64,000 nt of DNA from Bacteriovoracaceae bacterium (lineage in GTDB: Bacteria; Bdellovibrionota; Bacteriovoracia; Bacteriovoracales; Bacteriovoracaceae), in contig CANFHC010000011.1 in the NCBI GenBank assembly GCA_947446575.1, positions 47,486-111,485 on the forward strand, in the 5' to 3' direction. Below are positions 1 to 8,048 of the stretch, one piece after another; the first letter of the stretch is position 1; every line of letters starts with the position of its first letter. Made by a program: the position numbers and the translations under genes. The notes under the pieces are model-generated. The model had not been told where the DNA came from. It worked only from the letters and a program-made list of their open reading frames with translations, and ran no database searches.

Positions 1-1
1 A

Positions 2-1138
2 GCCGATAAAGCTTTTGATCGTTTATTCAAAGATAGACTTCATGATGTGAATTTTCGCCGTTTAAAAGAAACTTTTAAACTTGCTTGTCTATTGCATGAT
101 GTAGGTCATGCACCTCTATCACATTCGACAGAAACAGTTATGCCACAATTGTCTGAATTAAAAATTCCTAAGGAATTTTTATCACAGAAAGATCAAAGTC
201 GCGATCGTCAAGCTACGCATGAAGACTACACAATCAAAGCTATCGTCGATAGTAAGTTTGCTGAGTCTTTTAACTTAGTAGAAAAATCTTTTGGTGTTCA
301 AAAAAAATATATCGCGGATTTAATTACTGGTCACACTACTGACCCAAGTTATTTTACGATTGAAGGAATTAATTATTATCCAATTTTTCATCAATTAGTT
401 TCAAGTGAACTAGATTGTGATCGCATGGATTATTTATTAAGAGACAGTTATTTCTGTGGAGTTAGTTACGGCTCTTATGATCTGGATTGGTTATTAGATA
501 ATTTAGAAGTTTGTATTGAAGGGAATATTGCTTATTTGGGAATAAATGAGCGTGCAGTTGTGACGTTTGATGATTTTCTTTTATCTCGCTACCACATGTT
601 CATCATGGTTTATTTCCATTACCGTGCCGTTTGTTTAGAACAACTTCTTTTTAAGTACTTTAAAACGTCACCGGAAGAATACGTAATTCCTGCAAGCATC
701 GAAGAGTATATTGAACATGACGATCAATACTTAATGAAAGTATTAAAACGTTCAAAGAATAAATACGCTGAGGCGATTATTAAAAACCAAGTTCCCCAAA
801 AGATTTTTGAATCATTCAATGAGCCACAAGAAATTCACCTACAAATGATTCAAGACTACTTAGAAAAAGAAAATATTGAATACATCAGATCGGGATCAAG
901 TGGTCGTTTGTCAAAATACTACGTGGATGAAAATAGTATCAGTAAATACCCGATGAAAGTTGTCAGAAAACTTTTTGGAAGCGAAGAAAAGATTACTTTT
1001 AATATTGATGAGGCAACTGACCTGTTCACTAAATTTGCCAAGGCCCACGCGGTAAACCGTCTGCACTGTGATCTTGAAACCTTAACACCTGTTCAACAAA
1101 AGAAACTTTTGGAACTCATTCACTCGACTAAGAATTAA
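2..1138 (+). CDS. HD-domain phosphohydrolase, 5' end outside window
   Basis: The reading frame is open to the left edge, so this is the C-terminal part of a longer gene; a GTG at 47 lies inside the coding region and is not a convincing start. The HD metal site is visible as LLHDVGHAPLSHS (about visible residues 30-42), with a downstream THEDY histidine pair and a SSELDCDRMDYLLRDS block that carries the final metal-binding Asp. This pattern belongs to the dGTPase/SAMHD1-like HD family (YdhJ/YpgQ-like proteins of about 420 residues), usually nucleotide phosphohydrolases. The true substrate cannot be read from sequence. The missing N-terminus would hold the usual His-rich entry segment. Confidence 0.85.
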   Translation, partial: ADKAFDRLFKDRLHDVNFRRLKETFKLACLLHDVGHAPLSHSTETVMPQLSELKIPKEFLSQKDQSRDRQATHEDYTIKAIVDSKFAESFNLVEKSFGVQKKYIADLITGHTTDPSYFTIEGINYYPIFHQLVSSELDCDRMDYLLRDSYFCGVSYGSYDLDWLLDNLEVCIEGNIAYLGINERAVVTFDDFLLSRYHMFIMVYFHYRAVCLEQLLFKYFKTSPEEYVIPASIEEYIEHDDQYLMKVLKRSKNKYAEAIIKNQVPQKIFESFNEPQEIHLQMIQDYLEKENIEYIRSGSSGRLSKYYVDENSISKYPMKVVRKLFGSEEKITFNIDEATDLFTKFAKAHAVNRLHCDLETLTPVQQKKLLELIHSTKN

Positions 1139-1211
1139 TTGCCTCACTCCTTTAAAGATCTCCTAGCGTCTACAATTAATATTGTGACCTAGGGACCTTT
1201 AAGGAGTATTT

Positions 1212-1733
1212 ATGGATCTTAAAATTTTTCAAATGTTGGAATTCATCAATTCTCGTCTCAATAATATTGAGAAAAATATTTCTCGCATGGATGAAAAATT
1301 AGACTTCTCTATAACACTTCAAAGAAATCATCTAGTGCGTGTAAAAAATGGTGAAGAAATCGATGATAATATGATTTTAATGGGTCGTCCTTATAACGAC
1401 ATCAATCCGCAAAAAGCCTGGAGTATTTACAATAATCCCAATATTGATTTTTTTGTTTTAGATGTCACTGCGAAGTCGTTCCAAGGAACAAGACTACAAG
1501 AAGCTATTCATATTCCAATTGAGGAATTACATGTTCGTTTTGTAGAAATTCCGAGTAAGACAGTTCCAATTCTAGTCATTTCTGAAAACGGACTCCGCTC
1601 TATTACTGCTTGTGAAATCTTAGTTAAGAAAGGATTTTTTAACATCAATAATATTTCTGGTGGCTATGACTTCTGGCCGGGAAATAATCCTAATGAAACG
1701 AAAAAAGATGAAAATACATCCGCTGACATTTAA
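1212..1733 (+). CDS. rhodanese-like domain protein without catalytic cysteine
   Basis: A 173-residue protein. Residues 1-35 look helical and coiled-coil-like. Residues about 65-155 match a rhodanese fold, with the D-V strand (FFVLDVT), the AIHIPIEEL segment (normally GHIPGA) and the C-terminal SGGYDFWPG. The active-site loop, normally CxxGxRS, reads SENGLRS with Ser124 in place of Cys, so sulfurtransferase activity is unlikely; a binding or regulatory role is inferred. The start has a good ribosome site (AAGGAG, five bases before ATG). It converges with the next gene, and the stop codons overlap by 4 bp. Confidence 0.75.
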   Translation: MDLKIFQMLEFINSRLNNIEKNISRMDEKLDFSITLQRNHLVRVKNGEEIDDNMILMGRPYNDINPQKAWSIYNNPNIDFFVLDVTAKSFQGTRLQEAIHIPIEELHVRFVEIPSKTVPILVISENGLRSITACEILVKKGFFNINNISGGYDFWPGNNPNETKKDENTSADI

Positions 1734-2644
1734 GAAGCCATAATCAAGGGATCTGACTTTATAATCTTAGAGAGTTCAATGACGTATTTTTCAAAGACTG
1801 ATCCTTTAAAAAATACTTCTATATCTCTGAGTGCCTGTGGTCCCATCTCAGGATTTAGTTGATAATTATATAATTTAATAACAAATTCATGGGCAACAAT
1901 AAAGACCATAGTTAACGGAGTAAGGTTAACACTTGAAAGATTGTGATGATCTTTAATAATGTTTATCACATCTTGGGCCACTTTATCTTCTTTACTCAAA
2001 TCTTCTGCCATTAATTCTGAATGTTTTAAATGAGCCCGTAAAATATTATAAGCGACACTATCGCTTAAATTATTACTATCTGCAATGCTCACTATATCCT
2101 CAGGCATTCTTAGGTCATGCATAATCGCTGCAATCATTAATTTTTCTTTAACCGACGTCAAACTCCACTCGAACTTCTTAGCTAACTCAATTGAGATTAT
2201 TCCTGCGAGATAGCTGTGATCATATGTGAATCTTTTTTTATTAAAGATCATCTGCTTTAACAGGTTTGAAATATGTTTGTTAGTTGATATATCTGATAAA
2301 AATTTTTCATAAGTTTTAGAAACTTCTGAACATGTAAAAAGATTAATTCCTAAAGAACCAAGTAATGCATTTAATTCTTTATGGTCAGGCAAAATATCTT
2401 TAACGACAGGAGCAGCAGAATGTGGAACAAGCTCCATTCCAAATTGATCAAAATCTTTTTTTAAAACATAAAAGGAAGTTATATTTTTATTTTCAAAATT
2501 TCTTAAAACATCATTAGTAATTGAATCACCAGAGTTTACAATTTTTACAAATTTTTCATCCCCTAGTCGTAAATAAACATCACAAAGGGTATTTTCATAG
2601 CTGTAAAAAAATTTCAACGGTAGGGATTTAAAAGTCATTTCCAT
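1730..2644 (-). CDS. HD-GYP-like signalling protein, GYP motif degenerate
   Basis: About 304 residues from the ATG at 2644; a TTG at 2659 is possible, but GAGG lies 9 bases before the ATG. The N-terminal about 75 residues resemble the small input domain often placed before HD-GYP domains. The HD core has DHSYLAG, IMHDLRM and later H and DHH residues, so the metal ligands are largely kept, but the diagnostic HHE-GYP stretch is replaced by DHHNLSSVNL. Cyclic-di-GMP phosphodiesterase activity is therefore uncertain; it may bind the nucleotide or act as an HDOD-like scaffold. A sigma-28-like promoter sits just upstream, which hints at co-regulation with motility. Confidence 0.65.
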   Translation of the reverse strand: MEMTFKSLPLKFFYSYENTLCDVYLRLGDEKFVKIVNSGDSITNDVLRNFENKNITSFYVLKKDFDQFGMELVPHSAAPVVKDILPDHKELNALLGSLGINLFTCSEVSKTYEKFLSDISTNKHISNLLKQMIFNKKRFTYDHSYLAGIISIELAKKFEWSLTSVKEKLMIAAIMHDLRMPEDIVSIADSNNLSDSVAYNILRAHLKHSELMAEDLSKEDKVAQDVINIIKDHHNLSSVNLTPLTMVFIVAHEFVIKLYNYQLNPEMGPQALRDIEVFFKGSVFEKYVIELSKIIKSDPLIMAS

Positions 2645-2677
2645 GGGTGTGAACCTCAAGCTTTTTGATAAAATAGC

Positions 2678-2704
2678 TTATCGGGAAATGCTAAGAATTA
2701 CTTA
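2678..2704 (-). promoter_or_regulatory. candidate sigma-28 (FliA) promoter
   Basis: On the minus strand the sequence reads TAAG, 15 bases, CCCGATAA. The FliA consensus is TAAA-N15-GCCGATAA, so there is one mismatch in each element and the spacing is exact. It ends about 33 bases before the chosen ATG of the HD-GYP-like gene. Other GCCGATAA matches in the window lie inside coding sequence and lack the upstream element. Confidence 0.5.
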
Positions 2705-2766
2705 CGAGAAAGTATTTTGCTCAGACTTATTAAAAATCTATCTGAAATTATTGATACTGAGTGAAT

Positions 2767-3228
2767 TTAATCGGCCAAATGCTCAAACAATCCTGGCTGG
2801 ATTAAAAGCTTAGAATGAAAATTTTTAAGAATGAGTTCTACCCGATTAAGTTCGAGATCCCCAATGAGGTCGGTGTATTTTTTTTCGATCTCATTAATAC
2901 ATTCAAAAAGATTCAATTTGAATTTGAGACCGTATTCAGTAAGAAAGATATTTTGTTCACGTTTATCATGCTCATTCATTCTGCGCTCAATGTAGCCACG
3001 TTTTTCAAGTTCATTTAAATGCGAAGTCATCGTTTGTTTTTTTAATCCACAACCGTTTCCAATTTCTTTAATTGTTGGACCTTCGTGTTCACAGATAAAT
3101 AAAAGGACCTCTAAAAAAGAAGGACGCAAATCGGTGAAGCCTCTCGTTTGCAAAAGACTTAATAGTTCTACAGAATATGTTCTATATATTTTTTTAACCA
3201 GGGAACCAATGCTTGAAACTTTCTTCAT
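2767..3228 (-). CDS. MarR-family transcriptional regulator
   Basis: A winged-helix protein of about 153 residues. The HTH region reads GPTIKEIGNGCGLKKQTMTSHLNELEK in two parts, followed by the wing RGYIERRMNEHDKREQ, the usual MarR Asp-Arg-containing beta hairpin. I place the start at the second in-frame ATG (MKKVSSIG) because GGAG lies seven bases before it; the ATG at 3249 has a poorly spaced site. MarR proteins bind DNA as dimers and often repress their own gene or a neighbour. The ligand cannot be inferred. No target gene for export or metabolism is adjacent, so autoregulation is the only visible link. Confidence 0.85.
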   Translation of the reverse strand: MKKVSSIGSLVKKIYRTYSVELLSLLQTRGFTDLRPSFLEVLLFICEHEGPTIKEIGNGCGLKKQTMTSHLNELEKRGYIERRMNEHDKREQNIFLTEYGLKFKLNLFECINEIEKKYTDLIGDLELNRVELILKNFHSKLLIQPGLFEHLAD

Positions 3229-3258
3229 GAAATACTCCTGGACCTTCATAGTCCTTAA

Positions 3259-3281
3259 GTGAGACTAAAATAGTGTCCCAC
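3259..3281 (-). promoter_or_regulatory. candidate MarR operator upstream of the MarR gene
   Basis: An imperfect inverted repeat, GTGAGAC-N9-GTCCCAC, with one mismatch between 7-base arms. It lies about 30-50 bases before the regulator's start, over the likely core promoter region. Size and position suit a MarR dimer site, but this is inferred from symmetry only. Confidence 0.3.
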
Positions 3282-3324
3282 GAAGAGATTCTCGCCGTCA
3301 AGTCTGATATAGGGACTAAAAAAA

Positions 3325-4431
3325 TTAAAAGAGATTACGTGCGTTAGAGATTGAAGTCACTACCCCGCAACAAATCCCAAAGGTGAGAAGATTCGATCCA
3401 CCATAGGACATGAGCGGAAGCGGCACCCCAACAATAGGCATGAGACCAGAAACCATGCCCATATTAATCATGGTGTGACAAAAGAAAATAGCGAGCACCC
3501 CAACCACCACCACGGAATCAAAAATCTTATTTACGTTGGAGGCTAGCCAGAGCAATCGATAAAAAAGAGCGAGATAAAGGGCAATTAAAAAAACAGAACC
3601 AACAAAACCGTGCTCTTCATTAAAGATCGCAAAAATAAAGTCGGTGTGATTTTCTGGAAGATAGTTAAGTGCACCTTGTGATGATCTTCTAAAACCTTTT
3701 CCAAAAAATTGTCCTGAACCAATTGCGATTTTTGATTGAATGGCATTGTATCCTGAGCCTTTTGCATCAAATTCAGGATCGATAAAGGTTGTAATACGCT
3801 TCTTTTGGTAGTCACGTAATCCAAAATTATAGACGACAGTCGCCCCAATCATGGCAAATACTGCAATGATAGTAATCGTTTTCCATTTTAATTTGCGATA
3901 AAAAGTGATCATAAAGAATATCAACATAACAAGCATACCCGTTCCAAGATCGGGCTGAATGATAATCATGATGGCGGGAATAAAAGTCATGGTAAATGGA
4001 ATAATGAGTTCACGAAAACCAATCTCTTGCTCGGGCGAAGCTTTGGAGTACCAGCGTGCAAGCACTAACACCATTGCAATTTTAGTTAATTCAGAAGGCT
4101 GAAATTTGAGTGGACCAAATCCAATCCAACGTTGACCACCGAGAGCGGAATGCCCAACAACTAAAACCATCGCCAGTAAAACAACACTTATTAGATAGCC
4201 GGGATAAGCCAAGCGAAAAAAGTTTTTTGGTTGGATAAAACTAACGAAAATTCCAATTACCCAAGAAAGAAAAAACCAAACGAGCTGAGTTTTATAAAGT
4301 CCTTCTTCCGGCCCGATTCCTTGGGAGTGAGTTGCAGAATAAAGATTTAAAATACCAATTATAAATATAGCTGAACAAATTCCAAAAAATGAATAATCGT
4401 ATCTTTTAAGCTCTTCTCTAAAATTAAACAT
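3325..4431 (-). CDS. rodA: rod-shape peptidoglycan glycosyltransferase RodA
   Basis: A 368-residue multi-pass membrane protein of the SEDS family (RodA/FtsW), which polymerises lipid II during cell elongation. Recognisable blocks are YSATHSQ after the first helix, GQRWIGFGPLKFQPSELTK, the QPDLGTG motif, the YQKKRITTFIDP extracellular segment, the PENHTDFIFAIFNEEHGF motif and the C-terminal MPIVGVPLPLMSYGGS. Length is normal for RodA. It follows the PBP2 gene with a 1-base gap, which matches the conserved PBP2-RodA pair acting as one enzyme complex and argues for RodA over FtsW. Confidence 0.95.
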   Translation of the reverse strand: MFNFREELKRYDYSFFGICSAIFIIGILNLYSATHSQGIGPEEGLYKTQLVWFFLSWVIGIFVSFIQPKNFFRLAYPGYLISVVLLAMVLVVGHSALGGQRWIGFGPLKFQPSELTKIAMVLVLARWYSKASPEQEIGFRELIIPFTMTFIPAIMIIIQPDLGTGMLVMLIFFMITFYRKLKWKTITIIAVFAMIGATVVYNFGLRDYQKKRITTFIDPEFDAKGSGYNAIQSKIAIGSGQFFGKGFRRSSQGALNYLPENHTDFIFAIFNEEHGFVGSVFLIALYLALFYRLLWLASNVNKIFDSVVVVGVLAIFFCHTMINMGMVSGLMPIVGVPLPLMSYGGSNLLTFGICCGVVTSISNARNLF

Positions 4432-4432
4432 A

Positions 4433-6484
4433 CTACTCCAGAGGTCCTGTTTGAACTTGCCCAGCTTTTTCCAAAGTGAAGCTTCTGATTAATTTTCCAG
4501 TTTCATCGTAGTAATCTTTTGTATCAGTTTCTTGAATCATTGGAACTGGATTTAATCTATTGTCTTCTACAATTTGCTGCCAGGTCATTTTTGAATTTTC
4601 CTGGGCCATAATTTTTTTCTGATAACTCGGATAATATTTATTCATATAAGCCGAGATCATCGCCTTTGCGACTGGACCACCTGCACTTGCACCGTGACAT
4701 CCATGTTCAACAACTACGCTAACCGCGATCTTAGGATTTCCTGCTGGCGCGTAGGCTGCAAAAAGTCCATTGTTTCTGTATTTGTATTCTTGGTTTTCAC
4801 ACTTGTTGAAAATTTTATCTGCTGAAAAACTGATAACCTGAGCGGTTCCAGTTTTTGCAGACATTTGAATCCCGACCCCTTTTGAAGCTCCGGCAGTACC
4901 ACCTTGAGCATTGGCCGTATTAAAAAGTGCTTCGTGCACTAGATCCATAGTCTTTCTAGAAATTTTAAACTGATGAATAAGCTCTGGTTCAACTCGTTTT
5001 AGCACTTGTCCTGAATTTGAGAAAACTTCTTTAACAACGTGTGGTCTCCAAAGTTTTCCTTCGTTGGCCATTGTGGCATAAAACATTGCAAGTTGAAGTG
5101 GAGTTACGTTAACGAATGATTGTCCGATAACACACGAAAGAGTCTCCCCTTTTTGCCACTCAACACCTGTTCTTTTTTTCTTCCATTCTTGATTGGGAAT
5201 TAAACCGCTCGTCTCCCTAGGAAGAATAATTCCTGAGCGCTGCCCCATTCCAAAAAGAGTAGCGTATTTATAAATAACATCGATATCGATTTTATTTCCG
5301 ATGCTGTAGAAATAAACGTCACATGATTCTTTTAGAGCGCGAACGACATCGACAACTCCATGTCCTTCTTTTTTCCAGCAGTGAAACACTCGTCCACCCA
5401 TGCGGTAACCACCGTTACACACAACTTTAGTATTTTCATCGACAATTCCCTCTTCAAGAGCAGCTATCGCAGTCAATGGTTTAAATGTAGATCCTGGAGA
5501 ATAATGCTCTTGAATGGAGCGATCGCGAAGAGGTCGCTTGTCATCCATTACAAGTGAGCCCCAATAATTGCTCGATAAACCTGTTGAAAAGTTAGCTGGA
5601 TCGTAAGCAGGAAGAGAAACCATGGCGATAATTTCACCAGACTCAACATCAATAGCAATTGCCGATCCGTCTTTTCCTTCAAGCGCATGATAAGCAGCTA
5701 GCTGAACATCGCGGTCAATTGTTAAGCGGACATTTTTTCCAGGAATTGGCGGTTTATTATCTATGCCTGAATAAAGATCATCACTCGTTACGTGCCTGCG
5801 AGCGCGCCCCCTAGCATCAACTTCCATGAATTGATAACCATCTTCGCCGCGAATTTCTAAATCGTATTGTTGCTCAATTCCACCTTGTCCGATGAAATCT
5901 CCTTGCTTGTAATCGTATTTATCCCGTTCTCGTAAGCGCGGAAGTTTTTCTTGAGAAATTTCTGAAATATAACCAAGTAAATGAGCACCTGTATCTTTAT
6001 CTGTATATTCACGGCTGATAAATGTTTCGACAGACACACCAGGAAGTTTTGATGATTCAGTTTCAATGATCGCTACTTCACGACGTGAAATATTTTTTTT
6101 AACAACAACTGGTAAATACTTAGCTTGGCCCTGGTATTTTTTAAGCGTTTTAATTATGGAATCAGCAGGCATTTCTAGAATTTTTGCAAGATAAGGAATA
6201 GTCTCATCATCCCCTTCTAAATACTGTGGAGTAATGATGGCATCAAAGCGCGGAACATTGTGAGTTAGAAGAACGTTATTGCGGGAGAAAATCATCCCAC
6301 GAGGCGCGCGAACAACGTCTTTTCTTAGACGATTTTCCAACGAGTAATTAAAAAACATTTTCCCATGATAAATCTGCAAATACCAAAGCCTTGCGAGTAA
6401 AATCGCAAAACAAACAACGATGATATTTAAAATGATATCAGCTCGTTCCTGGTGGGATTTGACGAGGTCGTCTTCACCAAACAT
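4433..6484 (-). CDS. mrdA: penicillin-binding protein 2, transpeptidase
   Basis: A 683-residue class B PBP that cross-links peptidoglycan during elongation. One membrane helix at about residues 18-36 is followed by the dimerisation/pedestal domain and the transpeptidase domain. Catalytic motifs are Ser332 in STFK, SCD at about 387-389 and KTGTAQ at about 544-549. Its start codon overlaps the mreD stop region, and rodA follows directly, so the four genes mreC-mreD-mrdA-rodA form one operon. The C-terminal about 40 residues beyond the usual fold are polar and of unknown use. Confidence 0.95.
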   Translation of the reverse strand: MFGEDDLVKSHQERADIILNIIVVCFAILLARLWYLQIYHGKMFFNYSLENRLRKDVVRAPRGMIFSRNNVLLTHNVPRFDAIITPQYLEGDDETIPYLAKILEMPADSIIKTLKKYQGQAKYLPVVVKKNISRREVAIIETESSKLPGVSVETFISREYTDKDTGAHLLGYISEISQEKLPRLRERDKYDYKQGDFIGQGGIEQQYDLEIRGEDGYQFMEVDARGRARRHVTSDDLYSGIDNKPPIPGKNVRLTIDRDVQLAAYHALEGKDGSAIAIDVESGEIIAMVSLPAYDPANFSTGLSSNYWGSLVMDDKRPLRDRSIQEHYSPGSTFKPLTAIAALEEGIVDENTKVVCNGGYRMGGRVFHCWKKEGHGVVDVVRALKESCDVYFYSIGNKIDIDVIYKYATLFGMGQRSGIILPRETSGLIPNQEWKKKRTGVEWQKGETLSCVIGQSFVNVTPLQLAMFYATMANEGKLWRPHVVKEVFSNSGQVLKRVEPELIHQFKISRKTMDLVHEALFNTANAQGGTAGASKGVGIQMSAKTGTAQVISFSADKIFNKCENQEYKYRNNGLFAAYAPAGNPKIAVSVVVEHGCHGASAGGPVAKAMISAYMNKYYPSYQKKIMAQENSKMTWQQIVEDNRLNPVPMIQETDTKDYYDETGKLIRSFTLEKAGQVQTGPLE

Positions 6485-7017
6485 TAGATCTTATCTCCTA
6501 GCATACCGCGGTCGTCGATATTCCAAATCCTATTCAATAGATAAAAAAACAAAGGTGACAAAAGAGAAATAATCAAACTCTGAGGAAGGAAGCGCCATCC
6601 TTTATCAAAGATGTAGTCCAAATTTCCAAGCTGAATATAAATTAAAATCGATTGTACGAAAAACCATAAAAGTTGAAAGACTTGTGTGATTAAAATAGTC
6701 ATTCCCCAAGAAGAGAAATGAATCATCTCTCTAACATAAGAGACGAAAACACAAATCACGATTCCCGTTACTGTTCCCATTTCCCAACCTTCAACTGAAA
6801 AGAAAGCATGGAAATATTGAACGATCATAATAAGGATCGCAAGATAAGGAGTCTCTAGTCTTAAACCTAAAAAAAGTACTAATAGAATATTAAAAGGTAC
6901 GCGGAAATTTAATAGACCGATCATTGGAAAAATTGCAGTCGTAATGATCTCTAAAACAAAAAGCAGTATAAGTGTTTTAATAAGCGGGAAAACGATATCT
7001 TTTAAATTAGTTTTCAT
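6484..7017 (-). CDS. mreD: rod-shape-determining protein MreD
   Basis: A 177-residue, very hydrophobic protein with five or six predicted membrane segments and few conserved residues, as is usual for MreD. Identification rests on size, topology and its place between mreC and mrdA, with overlaps of a few bases on each side. MreD is an inner-membrane part of the elongasome that works with MreC to control PBP2. Confidence 0.85.
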   Translation of the reverse strand: MKTNLKDIVFPLIKTLILLFVLEIITTAIFPMIGLLNFRVPFNILLVLFLGLRLETPYLAILIMIVQYFHAFFSVEGWEMGTVTGIVICVFVSYVREMIHFSSWGMTILITQVFQLLWFFVQSILIYIQLGNLDYIFDKGWRFLPQSLIISLLSPLFFYLLNRIWNIDDRGMLGDKI

Positions 7018-7904
7018 CGTTTAACCTCAGTTGTATTGAGTTGCTCTTCAAGTGCTTTCCACTCCAGTTGCTTGTGCTCTTCTTGCTCGTAAACGAGAAC
7101 TAAAACTTCTTCTAATTTAGAAAAATTTACCAAAGGAGTAATCTCTACGTGCTGAGTGATGCCGTAACTTTCGCGTTCAATGCGCGAGATGTATCCGATC
7201 TTTAATCCTTTAGGATAAACGTTCCCAAGACCTGCTGTTAATACAAGATCGTTTAATATGATAGGCTCAGTTCTATTTACATATTTCATAATACAGCGAC
7301 CGCGGCTGTATCCTTCCACGATTCCGTGTGAACGAAGGCGCTCAACAACACCGTCAACGCGATTATTTGCATCTAATATTGTGATAACGTCAGCGAAGTG
7401 ATCTGTTAGTCGATAAACATATCCAACTAATCCTTCAGCACTGGTAACGACGGACTGTAATTTTACGCCGTCTTTTAATCCGCGATTGATGCGCACGACT
7501 TTGTAATCATCGGCTGAATCCCAAGAAACAACACGGGCCACGATTTTTTTACGATCGATTTGTTCACCATATTTAATAAGTTCACGAAGTCGGTCACTTT
7601 CTTTGATCGCTTCTTGATAACTAAACATTTCGTTTTGAAGATCGGCGATTTTTCCTTTCAACACAACATTGTCTTTGCTGGCATTTAAGTTTGCCACGTA
7701 GTGCTCAACATAAGAGGAAATTCCCCTTTGGAAAGACGTAACCACATTTTGAACAGGGGCCATTAAATCAATAATGACTCTTTCAGCAATTGATGTTTTT
7801 TGAAAGACATAATCTCGCCGCGACATCCCATAGAGGGCTATCACAAGGATTATGCTGTTAATCACGATCTTGGTTCGTCGCTCTTCTGAATCAGACAGCC
7901 TCAA
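7014..7904 (-). CDS. mreC: rod-shape-determining protein MreC
   Basis: 296 residues with one N-terminal membrane helix (about residues 12-25), a coiled coil at about 65-100 and the periplasmic MreC beta domains, seen in KKIVARVVSWDSADDYKVVRINRG and the GLVGYV motif. MreC bridges MreD, PBP2 and RodA. The start is a TTG with GGAG nine bases upstream; no better in-frame start is near. mreB, which usually precedes mreC, is not here: the upstream gene is a divergent PPIase. The gene is the first of the four-gene elongasome operon. Confidence 0.92.
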   Translation of the reverse strand: MRLSDSEERRTKIVINSIILVIALYGMSRRDYVFQKTSIAERVIIDLMAPVQNVVTSFQRGISSYVEHYVANLNASKDNVVLKGKIADLQNEMFSYQEAIKESDRLRELIKYGEQIDRKKIVARVVSWDSADDYKVVRINRGLKDGVKLQSVVTSAEGLVGYVYRLTDHFADVITILDANNRVDGVVERLRSHGIVEGYSRGRCIMKYVNRTEPIILNDLVLTAGLGNVYPKGLKIGYISRIERESYGITQHVEITPLVNFSKLEEVLVLVYEQEEHKQLEWKALEEQLNTTEVKR

Positions 7905-7982
7905 GCTTTACTACTCCGTAAAAGTTTTAATTTAATATTCAAGAGTAAGCTTAAGCAATCTCGCCTAATTTGCCAATAAACT

Positions 7983-8011
7983 TTGCGAACTAACTTTTTT
8001 ACCGATACAAT
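7983..8011 (+). promoter_or_regulatory. sigma-70-type promoter for the PPIase gene
   Basis: TTGCGA and TACAAT are separated by exactly 17 bases; the minus-10 box ends 37 bases before the ATG at 8049. This intergenic region also has to serve mreC on the other strand, for which only a weak TTGCTT/TTAAAT pair is visible. Confidence 0.55.
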
Positions 8012-8048
8012 ATTTTTAAATTTTTACTAGCAACGAAGGATTGTAACA

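Noticed and set aside
1163..1195. Imperfect hairpin CCTAG...ACAAT-TAAT-ATTGT...CTAGG before the rhodanese gene
   Set aside because: Stem is interrupted and AT-rich, no T-run and no conserved riboswitch feature; could be chance.
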